Shown: positions 1-7,512 of the stretch, piece after piece
Numbering within the stretch: position 1 is the stretch's first letter
Layout: the number at the start of each line of letters is the position of its first letter
Assembly (NCBI GenBank): GCA_017535315.1
Contig: JAFXUD010000040.1
Location: 41,865-105,864 of the forward strand
Length of the DNA: 64,000 nt
Reading direction: 5' to 3'
Origin: Victivallales bacterium
GTDB taxonomy: Bacteria; Verrucomicrobiota; Lentisphaeria; Oligosphaerales; Oligosphaeraceae
Notes under the pieces: model-generated
Told to the model about the DNA's origin: nothing
Databases searched by the model: none
The model's input: the letters and a program-made list of their open reading frames with translations, nothing else
Program-made: the position numbers and the translations under genes

Positions 1-1276
1 GATTCGCATCCCGCAGACGGCGCAGGGTGACCGAGGCAGCCCCACCGCCAGGTGTCACAAAGAGGCTGGCTCCATCGCTCACGATGTCATGCAGTATCGC
101 CATATCCGTTGACGCAAGCCGTTCAAGACAACCAAGCACAAATACAGCCCGTGCCTGACGAAACTCCTGCGCATCCAAAAACATCGGACTTGTCACAACC
201 ACGTCAAACAGCTCTCCACCGACATCTTCACCCGCCTCCATCGCCCTGGAGGTGAAAAGCGAGGACAGGCGAGCCTTCTGTTCATCGCCCTCCTCCGCAA
301 TCACCAACGCCTTGGGTCTGGCAGGCGATTTCAGCGCAAATCGAAACAGGTCATCCTCCTGGTAGTCATCACCGTCCAGGGAGGCAACCCCAACGGTCTG
401 CGAAGAGGCGTCCGACAATGAAAGCGCGACCCGCTGCTGGGCAAAGGGGGAAAGGACAACCTCCTGTGAAACCGTCTCATCCCCTGCCTTGACGGTCAGC
501 GTTCGCGTTTCCGTTACGGTGGAATAGTTGCGAAGCGTGACCATGACACGTTGCCGTCCCTGGGGAAGATGCGCTGTTCGGACATTGGAGATGCCGACGT
601 TTCGCCGTCCATCCACCGTGCAGGAAAGAAAACGCAATTGAATGTCAGGAGGAATGATTTTGGAAAGGCCGCCCCAGTCACCGCGACCAAAGTCACTGAC
701 CAGGTAAAGACGCTTTTCCGCGCCAGAGGAAAGCATCTCGACGGCACGCTGCAACGCAGGACGATGATTTCCCGCGAGGTGAGTAGGCTTTACCTGGTTC
801 GCGAATGAACTTACGGAGGAGAAATCGGTCGTTGCTCCCTCTTCCGCCATGCATCCATCAGAACTTGCGACGGCTGCCACCCGCCATTTGCCTGGCTCTT
901 CAGCCAGTTCCTTCAAGGCCTTTTCCAGCAGTTTCTGTTCACGCTCCAGATGCCCCCAGCCGCTCATGCTGGCGGAACAATCCAAGAGAAAGACTGCCAG
1001 GTTTTCATCAGGTGATTCATTCGTCTCCTCCTTTGGAACCCAATGTGGACGTGCAAGGAACAATACTGCAAAGGCAAGCACTAAAAGACGCGCCATCAGC
1101 AAAATGAAATCACGCAGCCGCCTGCGCCCTTCATGGGGCAACTGCGCGCGAAACAGGAACTTCACCACGGGAAAAACAAGTGTCTCATGGTTGTGCCTGT
1201 TCAACAGATGCAAAACAATGGGGACTGCAAGTGCCAACAGCCCCCAAAGCATATAGGGATATGTGAATGTCAACAT
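1..1276 (-). CDS. BatA/von Willebrand factor A membrane protein (3' end cut by window edge)
   Basis: Reading the minus strand from an ATG at 1276 gives an open frame to the left edge (about 425 codons, no stop), so the C-terminus is missing. The N-terminus MLTFTYPYMLWGLLALAVP followed by HLLNRH is the aerotolerance-type BatA N-terminal membrane domain. A second hydrophobic helix (LLMARLLVLAFAVLFLARP) follows near residue 60-80. A von Willebrand A segment then starts with the MIDAS-type FLLDCSASMSGWG near residue 95-105. Such proteins usually sit in MoxR/DUF58/BatA clusters involved in envelope or chaperone functions. Here the MoxR-DUF58-transglutaminase operon (7510-12445) lies on the same strand but is separated by several unrelated genes, so direct co-transcription is unlikely. 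The family call is firm; the exact role is not known. Confidence 0.85.
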   Translation of the reverse strand, partial: MLTFTYPYMLWGLLALAVPIVLHLLNRHNHETLVFPVVKFLFRAQLPHEGRRRLRDFILLMARLLVLAFAVLFLARPHWVPKEETNESPDENLAVFLLDCSASMSGWGHLEREQKLLEKALKELAEEPGKWRVAAVASSDGCMAEEGATTDFSSVSSFANQVKPTHLAGNHRPALQRAVEMLSSGAEKRLYLVSDFGRGDWGGLSKIIPPDIQLRFLSCTVDGRRNVGISNVRTAHLPQGRQRVMVTLRNYSTVTETRTLTVKAGDETVSQEVVLSPFAQQRVALSLSDASSQTVGVASLDGDDYQEDDLFRFALKSPARPKALVIAEEGDEQKARLSSLFTSRAMEAGEDVGGELFDVVVTSPMFLDAQEFRQARAVFVLGCLERLASTDMAILHDIVSDGASLFVTPGGGAASVTLRRLRDAN

Positions 1277-1389
1277 AGTCTCAAAAGTGGCTTATGAACT
1301 AACCTCATAATGATAATATCATTCCAATTTCCGCTTTTTTCAACTCAATTCCATAGTACTTTTTTATCCACCCTGTTAACTCAAACCCA

Positions 1390-1438
1390 CGTCCTGCGTC
1401 CCATGTCCAGCGTCCCACGTCCCACGTCCCACGTTCAA
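1390..1438. repeat. Heptanucleotide tandem repeat, consensus CGTCCCA
   Basis: Seven units in perfect 7-base phase: CGTCCTG, CGTCCCA, TGTCCAG, then three exact CGTCCCA, then CGTTCAA. It lies in the 299 bp spacer between the divergent BatA-like and metallo-hydrolase genes. The rest of that spacer is AT-rich and shows no gene. Confidence 0.8.
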
Positions 1439-1575
1439 AAGGACGCATGAATTATCAAAAATCTTCTTGACAAGCAAGATATTCTGCATTAAAGTTATAG
1501 AACTTGTCTGCTTCATTAGACAATTCCCCCAAACAAATCTTCCAAAGTTTTCCCTTACCCTCGCAGGAATCCACC

Positions 1576-2409
1576 ATGACATCAAACAAACTCACAGGCA
1601 CCCTGCTCGCCTGCCTTTGCTCAGCAGTCTCCTTTGCCGCAGACGGCATCATGCAGTTCTCTTTCCCCGAATGCATCATCACCTGTATCCAGGATACGCC
1701 CGTACGACATCAAGCATCCCTTTTCGCCAGCGTAAAGGGCACTCCACTTCCCACAAAACAGGATTCATTCCTCTCCTCCATCAACCTGTTTCTGCTGGAA
1801 AAGAATGGCGAGCGCTTTCTCATCGATGCGGGAAACGACCAGCGGCGCGGCTCCCTCAAGGGCAAACTGGAAACCCTGAAGATTGAGCCTTCGACCATCA
1901 AGGCGGTCTTCATCACGCACATCCACCCAGACCACGTCGGAGGACTGCTCTGGAACAACGCGCCACTCTTCCCGAACGCCACCATCTACATCGCCCGCGA
2001 TGAATATGAGCCATGGCAGAAAGACACTAGACGCGCCGCATTGGCAACTTATCTCAAGCCCTACCAAAACAAGCTACAGCTTTTCGACTTCGGCAACCCC
2101 CTTCCAGGAGGGCTGATTCCCATCAAGAAAGCAGGTCACACCCCTGGGCACACCGTCTATAAACTCGCCCTTTCCGCAACAGACATTGCCATCTTCGTGG
2201 GGGACATCCTGCACGCCGTGGAACTCCAGGTACCCCATCCAGATTTCTGTGCACGATATGACTCAACCCCCGCCGAGGCAGTCAAGTCCCGCCTGGAAAT
2301 CTACGGCGAGAAGGCTCTGCTCTTCGGTGCACACTTTCCTTTCCCCGCCTGTGCAACCATCACCCCTGCGGGAACAGGCATCTACACCTATGTTCCATTC
2401 GCAAAATAG
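1576..2409 (+). CDS. Secreted metallo-beta-lactamase-fold hydrolase
   Basis: The MBL-fold signature is complete: FITHIHPDHVGG (HxHxDH, about residues 114-119), GHTPGHT, GDILH, and a late histidine in FGAHFPF. These ligands form the dinuclear metal site. The ATG at 1576 is preferred over upstream in-frame starts because it follows AGGAA and begins a clear signal peptide (MTSNKLTGTLLACLCSAVSFA). The mature enzyme is about 255 residues, the normal size for a lone MBL domain. The substrate cannot be told; lactonase or phosphodiesterase activity are both possible. It is followed 72 bp later by a glycosidase-like gene on the same strand. Confidence 0.85.
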   Translation: MTSNKLTGTLLACLCSAVSFAADGIMQFSFPECIITCIQDTPVRHQASLFASVKGTPLPTKQDSFLSSINLFLLEKNGERFLIDAGNDQRRGSLKGKLETLKIEPSTIKAVFITHIHPDHVGGLLWNNAPLFPNATIYIARDEYEPWQKDTRRAALATYLKPYQNKLQLFDFGNPLPGGLIPIKKAGHTPGHTVYKLALSATDIAIFVGDILHAVELQVPHPDFCARYDSTPAEAVKSRLEIYGEKALLFGAHFPFPACATITPAGTGIYTYVPFAK

Positions 2410-2413
2410 CGGA

Positions 2414-2430
2414 TGCATATTAATTATGCA
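2414..2430. promoter_or_regulatory. Short inverted repeat TGCATA-N5-TATGCA
   Basis: Perfect 6 bp arms around TTAAT, placed between the metallo-hydrolase stop and the next start. It could be an operator for the glycosidase-like gene or a weak hairpin. There is no T-tract, so it is not a good terminator. Confidence 0.3.
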
Positions 2431-2480
2431 CCTATTTGGGGAATTATATACTTTGGCTATCCAGGGTAACAGGAGTCACC

Positions 2481-3941
2481 ATGATTAACCTCGCAAATCG
2501 CAGGGATTGTTTCTTTGACGACTATCTCATAGACGCCAAATGCACCAGTGCCTCGCTGGTGCTACATCATCCGCAGTTCAGGGAGACCGTGTTCATCCAC
2601 GATGCCCCATGGGAAGGCGACGGCTGCGACTACCACAACTTCTTCTTCGACCCCACATGGCATGGTTGTGACGGCTCGCATCCTGAAGGGGTCTATCGCA
2701 TGTACTATCTCGGCTGGAGCATGATCAGCGGCGATGGCAAGAAGCACACGACCAAGGGCATCCGCGTCTGCTACGCGGAAAGCGCAGACGGTATTGTATG
2801 GACAAAGCCCTCGCTCGGCATCTGCACGTTCAATGGCTGCTCGGACAACAACATCATCATGGGCGGGGAAGCACAATCAGATACCACAAGAAACTTCGAC
2901 AACTTCATGGTCTTCAAGGACGGAAACCCCACCTGCACCGAGGAAAGACGCTACAAGGCCATCGGCAGTTTCGGCGATGGCCTGTGGTGTTTCTTCAGCG
3001 GCGATGGCATCCATTTCACGGATGGCTACAAGCTTGCCATCGAAGGCTATTTCGATTCTCTCAACGTCGTTTTTTGGGACGCACTTGCGAACAAGTACCG
3101 CGGTTTTATACGGGGCTTCCATGCATCGGACATCCCTGGCGAAAACAAGGTGAGGGATATACGATACGTCGAGTCAGAGGATTTCATCCACTGGACGTCT
3201 GCGACACAACTCTGCTACAATGACAAGGAGGAGATACCGCTCTACACCAACTGCCTGTCGCAATACTTCCGCGCACCTCAACTTTTCGTGAGCTTCCCGT
3301 CAAGATACATCGAACGCAAGTCCTGGAACGACAGTTTCGAGGAACTCTGCGGAAAGGAAAAGCGCCTGGCCAGGATGAAACTCCATCCCAGATACGGCCT
3401 CGCCATTACGGACTGTATCTTCATGACCTCACGAGACGGCGTGAACTTCCAGAGGTTCAGCGACGCCTTCATGCGGTCCGAAATCGAAAACGGGCGCAAC
3501 TGGGTCTATGGCGACTGCTATCCCGCCAGAGGCTTCGCCGTCACAAAATCGCCTTTCAAGGGTGCGCCCGACGAGCTATCGATGTATATCTTCACAAACC
3601 ACTGGATGGGAATACCATCCACGCTGGACCGATATACCATCCGCATGGACGGCTTTGCATCGCTCCACGCTGGTGCCAAGGAGGAGACTGCCCTCACCAA
3701 GTTCTTCACCTTCGCGGGAAACGAGCTATTCATCAACTTCGCGACCTCCGCCATGGGCTACATCCATTTTACCATCTTCGACAATGATGGAAATGAATGC
3801 CATTCCTGCGAAATCTTCGGCAACGCGCTGGACAGGCGTGTCCACTTCGACGAGGGTACCCTTTCATCACTGGCGGGCAAGCCCATCCGCCTGCGCATCC
3901 GCATGAGAGACGCTGACCTGTACTCGCTTCAGTTCAGATAA
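2481..3941 (+). CDS. Glycoside-hydrolase-like protein, probable five-bladed beta-propeller
   Basis: The protein is about 486 residues with no signal peptide from the chosen ATG (2481), which follows AGGAG at ordinary spacing; the frame is open further upstream but lacks a ribosome site there. It starts DCFFDDYLID and has repeated propeller-like stretches such as GVYRMYYLGWSM, IRVCYAESADGIVWTKP, RYKAIGSFGDGLWCFFSGDG and IRYVESEDFIHW. The S-x-DG-x-x-W/F motif recurring in these blades is typical of GH32/GH43/GH130-type folds and of uncharacterised Lentisphaerota/Planctomycetes proteins. The C-terminal 100 residues look like a beta-sandwich. It is likely cytoplasmic or exported by another route. 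I cannot assign a CAZy family or substrate. Confidence 0.6.
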   Translation: MINLANRRDCFFDDYLIDAKCTSASLVLHHPQFRETVFIHDAPWEGDGCDYHNFFFDPTWHGCDGSHPEGVYRMYYLGWSMISGDGKKHTTKGIRVCYAESADGIVWTKPSLGICTFNGCSDNNIIMGGEAQSDTTRNFDNFMVFKDGNPTCTEERRYKAIGSFGDGLWCFFSGDGIHFTDGYKLAIEGYFDSLNVVFWDALANKYRGFIRGFHASDIPGENKVRDIRYVESEDFIHWTSATQLCYNDKEEIPLYTNCLSQYFRAPQLFVSFPSRYIERKSWNDSFEELCGKEKRLARMKLHPRYGLAITDCIFMTSRDGVNFQRFSDAFMRSEIENGRNWVYGDCYPARGFAVTKSPFKGAPDELSMYIFTNHWMGIPSTLDRYTIRMDGFASLHAGAKEETALTKFFTFAGNELFINFATSAMGYIHFTIFDNDGNECHSCEIFGNALDRRVHFDEGTLSSLAGKPIRLRIRMRDADLYSLQFR

Positions 3942-3955
3942 CCTTATTAAATTAA

Positions 3956-4579
3956 CTAATCGCCGTAAAAATGCACATCGACTTCGGCGTCGGGGTGTTT
4001 GCGAACAGTTGGATGCGATGCATTGATACGCGCATAGCAGGGGCAATCTTTGCTATGGTCGTTGATGATGCCACATGCCTGAAGATGCGAATATACCGTG
4101 ACGGCCCCCAAATACTTGAAGCCGCGTCTCCGTAAATCGTCGCTGATGCGTTTCGAAAGCCCGTTGCTGACGGGAATCCAGCCATCTGCGTGGCAAGCAT
4201 AGAGGATTGTCTTACCGCCTGAAAAGCCCCACAAATAGTTGCAGAAGGAGCCAAACTCGGTGCGTATGAGCTGGAAGCACTTTGCGTTTGCGATGATCGC
4301 CTCGACTTTTCGCCTTGAACGAATCATCCCCTCCGCATTCAGGATGCGCTGAATGTCCGCTTCTCCGTATGCTGCCACCTTGTCGTAGTCGAAACCATCA
4401 AAGCAGAGGCGGAAAACCCCACGCTTCTGCATCATCATGTTCCAGTTCAGGCCACACTGCATCACCTCCATCATCAGAAACTCGAACTGGCGGCAGTCGT
4501 CATGCAGCGGCACACCCCACTCCTCGTCATGGTAGCGGATGTTGATCTCCGATGTCGTATCCCAATCGCAGTAGGCCAT
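3956..4579 (-). CDS. tag: DNA-3-methyladenine glycosylase I
   Basis: Excises 3-methyladenine from alkylated DNA as the first step of base-excision repair. The protein (207 residues) has the Tag hallmarks: N-terminal YCDWD, then YHDEEWGVP and FEFLMMEVMQCGLNW, with the conserved GFKYLGAVTVYSHLQACGIINDH segment near the C-terminus. The histidines and cysteine of the Tag zinc snap can be matched (early C in YCDW, H in YHDEEWG, late H in NDH and C in DCPCY). The ATG at 4579 is chosen because it follows AGAGAG and gives the family N-terminus; an in-frame ATG-like start at 4633 would add 18 unsupported residues. It converges on the glycosidase-like gene with a 14 bp gap. Confidence 0.93.
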   Translation of the reverse strand: MAYCDWDTTSEINIRYHDEEWGVPLHDDCRQFEFLMMEVMQCGLNWNMMMQKRGVFRLCFDGFDYDKVAAYGEADIQRILNAEGMIRSRRKVEAIIANAKCFQLIRTEFGSFCNYLWGFSGGKTILYACHADGWIPVSNGLSKRISDDLRRRGFKYLGAVTVYSHLQACGIINDHSKDCPCYARINASHPTVRKHPDAEVDVHFYGD

Positions 4580-4649
4580 CTTTTCTCTCTTTGTAGGGTT
4601 AATCAGGGGTACGCGAAGCCCTGGAGTGCACAAAGCGCACCCATCCCCC

Positions 4650-5435
4650 TTACAGTTGGAAGTGTTCGTCGTAGGAGTAGGAGGCCAGCGGAGCGGGAAC
4701 CAGTCGGTCGCCCAATATCTTCTTCAGGAGAAAGCCATCCAGAGGCAACCGTGGACCAAGAAATTTCAAAGCCTCACAACGCCTGACTCCGCATGAGTGC
4801 CCCCAATAGGCGGCCTTGTCGTGGAAGTTGCGCCGCCAGCTATCGACTATATCGGCCCCGCAGGTTGGAAGGAAGCACTCGATTGCCCTGTCGGCGGTCG
4901 CCATGGTCTCGTCGTCCGCCTTCACAAACATGTCGGGGATGAAATGGTAGGCTTGCGCAACGCCAGTCTGGAAGGCATAGACCTCCTTGACGCCCGTGAA
5001 GCCCTCATGTTTGTTTGGCGAGATGTTCGTGGCCGTGCTGAGGATGTGCCGCGTAACATGGGCAACCAGCCGATGGTCCGCATGGGAATCCAACGGCCAA
5101 TGCATCAGGACGATGTCTGGGCGATTCTCCAACAGGAACTCGGCCATTCTGTCCATGATTTCCGCCTGGTAGCGGTCCGCCTGGGCGACGGGATAGTCCC
5201 AGATGACCTTCTCGCAACCAAGGGTCGTCGCCGCACGGGTAGCATCGTCAATCGTCCGTTCCCGTCCATTGGGTCCAAGATTGCGGATGAATGTCCAGTT
5301 CCATCCCCCAATTGGGTTGAGGATGATGACCTTGCAGCCTGCCGTGCTGAGCGATGTCGCGATGTTCGGGCACTCGACCTCGATTTCTTCATGATGAGCC
5401 CCGACGATTAAAACCTTGAATGAGTTTTTTTCCAT
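4650..5435 (-). CDS. PIG-L (LmbE-like) family deacetylase with variant metal motif
   Basis: PIG-L enzymes are zinc-dependent de-N-acetylases of N-acetylglucosaminyl or N-acetylcysteinyl substrates. The protein has 261 residues, a standard length. The N-terminal strand KVLIVGAHHEEIE aligns with the family AHPDDE motif, with both aspartates replaced by glutamate. The second metal-binding motif is intact: HWPLDSHADHRLV near residue 113-125. No signal peptide is present, so it should act in the cytoplasm. It lies directly upstream of tag on the same strand (70 bp gap). The fold assignment is good. Whether the D-to-E variant is active is open. Confidence 0.8.
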   Translation of the reverse strand: MEKNSFKVLIVGAHHEEIEVECPNIATSLSTAGCKVIILNPIGGWNWTFIRNLGPNGRERTIDDATRAATTLGCEKVIWDYPVAQADRYQAEIMDRMAEFLLENRPDIVLMHWPLDSHADHRLVAHVTRHILSTATNISPNKHEGFTGVKEVYAFQTGVAQAYHFIPDMFVKADDETMATADRAIECFLPTCGADIVDSWRRNFHDKAAYWGHSCGVRRCEALKFLGPRLPLDGFLLKKILGDRLVPAPLASYSYDEHFQL

Positions 5436-5506
5436 AAATACGTGTTTTCTACTAGACTATCTAGTTTTTCTAGAAATCCCAGCATTTTAGGAACAAGCCA
5501 TAAAGC

Positions 5507-5538
5507 AAAAAACCTCCCGTTGAAAGATGAACGGGAGG
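5507..5538 (-). terminator. Rho-independent terminator of the minus-strand pseudopilin
   Basis: Perfect 9 bp arms CCTCCCGTT / AACGGGAGG (5513-5521 and 5530-5538), followed on the minus strand by six T residues (A run at 5507-5512). Confidence 0.85.
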
Positions 5539-5566
5539 CTTTTAAAGCGCAATCTAAATTATACGC

Positions 5567-6271
5567 TTAGTCGGCAGTGCCAGTGTAGGAAGGCATCCAG
5601 AACTTGCTGGAATCGCCATAGGTGGGGATGCTGGTGTCCTTGACGGCCTGGCAGTGACCATCCGCAAAGCAGACGTTGGCTTGGTTGCCGTGGCGAGCAT
5701 AGATGGCCTTCGAACTGGTGGTACCACCAGCGGTGACCTTGGAGTAGCCAGAAAAGTCAGCAGCATCATAGGCACCAGCGGCAGTCATCTTATTGCTGGT
5801 TGCAAGAGCAAACGCGTTGGCAGCGGCCTCGCCTGCATCCACGAAGAAGGCGCAGGAGCTGGGATTCACGAAGGTACCATCAGCCTTGTTGTGGCACTTC
5901 ATGTTCATGCCATAATGGCCAGTAACCAGGACAGCGCCATCATACTTGTTGGAGGTGGCAGCGCCGCAGTTGAAGGTCTTCACATCGCCGACGTTGGCAT
6001 AGAGGTATTCGCGCCATGAGGGGGCAGAGCGGTCGGTGCCAGCAACATTCACTTTAATAGTGGTAGCACTAGCCTTGACAATCAGTCCGCCTGCGTTTTC
6101 ATCAACATACATTCTCATGGCAAGACCAATCTGCTTGAGGTTGGAGGTGCAGGAGATGGCACGGGCTTTTTCACGGGCCTTGGCCAGGGCGGGGAGCAGC
6201 ATGGCTGCGAGGATGGCGATGATTGCGATAACAACCAACAGTTCGATCAGGGTGAATTGACGTTTCTTCAT
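5567..6271 (-). CDS. Pseudopilin-like protein with prepilin leader and H-X9-DG motif (paralogue A)
   Basis: The short basic leader MKKRQ precedes [19 protein letters not shown], the class III prepilin N-terminus with Glu at +5, so a prepilin peptidase should cut before F6. After the helix comes [14 protein letters not shown], as in PVC-group pseudopilins. Near the C-terminus [14 protein letters not shown] is the prepilin-associated H-X9-DG motif. It is 234 residues long, exported to the inner membrane or surface. It is closely similar along its whole length to the divergent gene at 6730 (shared [30 protein letters not shown]), so the pair arose by inverted duplication. No pilus assembly genes are nearby. 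Confidence 0.9.
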   Translation of the reverse strand: MKKRQFTLIELLVVIAIIAILAAMLLPALAKAREKARAISCTSNLKQIGLAMRMYVDENAGGLIVKASATTIKVNVAGTDRSAPSWREYLYANVGDVKTFNCGAATSNKYDGAVLVTGHYGMNMKCHNKADGTFVNPSSCAFFVDAGEAAANAFALATSNKMTAAGAYDAADFSGYSKVTAGGTTSSKAIYARHGNQANVCFADGHCQAVKDTSIPTYGDSSKFWMPSYTGTAD

Positions 6272-6729
6272 TCTTCTTTTTCCTTTTTTGTTGTTTCGCC
6301 CTGGTTGCCCAGAGCATTTGCTAAAAAAAAATAAAATCGTAAAATCTTTTCCATTTACTGCAGCATCTCTGCAACAGCAATAATAATTCTACTAATAAAA
6401 AAACGGAAAACAAGTGGTTTTATTATTTTTTTTGAAAAAAAAGTTATAATCATCTTTTTTTTCTTTTTTTGTTAAGTATAATTTTCTTTGTTTACGAGAC
6501 TGTCTTGCTAATACTCCAACAACTAAAAAGGGACAGGAGAGACGGGAAGGATAGCGAAATTGCGTTAGGTACTCAACTATGTCGCTCTCGTCCCTCTTGT
6601 CTCTCCCGTCTCATTAGTCGATACTTTAGTAATATTGTTGTCAAGAGGTCAACGATTTTATTCATCCAAAGGAGTTTTCTATACAACTGCCCTAGGCAAC
6701 TTGGGCACAAATAAAAACAAGGAGTAAAA
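6272..6729. other. 458 bp intergenic region between divergent pseudopilins
   Basis: AT-rich, with runs of A/T near 6320-6480. It must hold both divergent promoters, but no single -35/-10 pair stands out. An ATG-started frame at 6469-6714 has no ribosome site and crosses the G-rich hairpin repeat described separately, so I do not call it a gene. Confidence 0.6.
6523..6614. repeat. G-rich imperfect hairpin repeat, copy 1
   Basis: AAAAAGGGACAGGAGAGACG on the left pairs imperfectly with CGTCCCTCTTGTCTCTCCCG on the right across about 45 bases. A related element with the same opening (AAAAGGGACGGGAGAAACAG) lies just after the pseudopilin at 45212-45997. Confidence 0.6.
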
Positions 6730-7452
6730 ATGAAGAAACGTCAATTCACCCTGATTGAACTGCTGGTTGTCATCGCAATCATCGCCATCCTCGCAGCCAT
6801 GCTGCTCCCCGCCCTGGCCAAGGCCCGCGAAAAGGCCCGCGCCATCTCCTGCACCTCCAACCTCAAGCAGATTGGTCTTGCCATGAGAATGTACATTGAT
6901 GAAAATGCTGGCGGACTGCTGGCAAAAAACACCAAATCTCAAACAATTAATGTTGCTGGAACAGATCGCTCAAATCCGACCTGGCGCGAATACCTCTATG
7001 CCAATGTTGGTGATGTGAAAACCTTCAACTGTGGTGCTGCCACCTCCAACAAGTATGCTGGCACACCTATTGTTACGGGCCACTACGGCATGAATGGTAA
7101 CTGCCACAACAAGGCTGACGGCTCTTTCGTGAACCCCAGCTCCTGCGCCTTCTTTGCAGATGCAGGCGAGGAAGCCCCGAACGCTTTCGTCCTAAGCAAG
7201 CATAAGCTCATAGCGGATGCGTCCACCACATACGCCAATGTCTCCCTGCCATCCGCAGAGAAAGATGTATATGAGAAGGTTGCGGCTGGTAAATCCGACA
7301 AAACCACTGGCATTTACTCCCGCCACGGCAACCAGGCCAATATCTGCTATGCGGATGGCCACTGCGCGGCTGTCAAGGATACCAGCATCCCGACCTTCTC
7401 CCTCTCATCCAGCAAGTTCTGGGTTCCTGCCTACACTGGCAACAACGACTAA
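6730..7452 (+). CDS. Pseudopilin-like protein with prepilin leader and H-X9-DG motif (paralogue B)
   Basis: 240 residues, starting at an ATG 6 bases after AAGGAG. The leader and helix are identical to paralogue A (MKKRQ then FTLIELLVV...), and the C-terminal [14 protein letters not shown] gives the H-X9-DG motif. Relative to paralogue A the middle differs most (residues about 150-190, where this copy has an extra stretch with [14 protein letters not shown]). Cysteines in [11 protein letters not shown] and in NPSSCAFF are shared. It is probably a secreted or membrane-anchored fibre-like subunit. In this phylum such genes often occur singly and in large numbers, and their job is unknown. It has its own terminator. 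Confidence 0.9.
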   Translation: MKKRQFTLIELLVVIAIIAILAAMLLPALAKAREKARAISCTSNLKQIGLAMRMYIDENAGGLLAKNTKSQTINVAGTDRSNPTWREYLYANVGDVKTFNCGAATSNKYAGTPIVTGHYGMNGNCHNKADGSFVNPSSCAFFADAGEEAPNAFVLSKHKLIADASTTYANVSLPSAEKDVYEKVAAGKSDKTTGIYSRHGNQANICYADGHCAAVKDTSIPTFSLSSSKFWVPAYTGNND

Positions 7453-7480
7453 TCATTTAGTCTAAACAACGTTTTCTTGA

Positions 7481-7512
7481 CCTCCCATTGGGCTCCAATG
7501 AGAGGTTTTTTA
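7481..7512 (+). terminator. Rho-independent terminator of paralogue B
   Basis: Stem CCTCCCATTGG / CCAATGAGAGG with one mismatch and a short loop, followed by six T residues at 7506 onward. The T-tract runs up to the stop of the converging transglutaminase gene. Confidence 0.8.

Noticed and set aside
6469..6714. 81-codon frame between the divergent pseudopilins
   Set aside because: No ribosome site, crosses the hairpin repeat, low-complexity composition.
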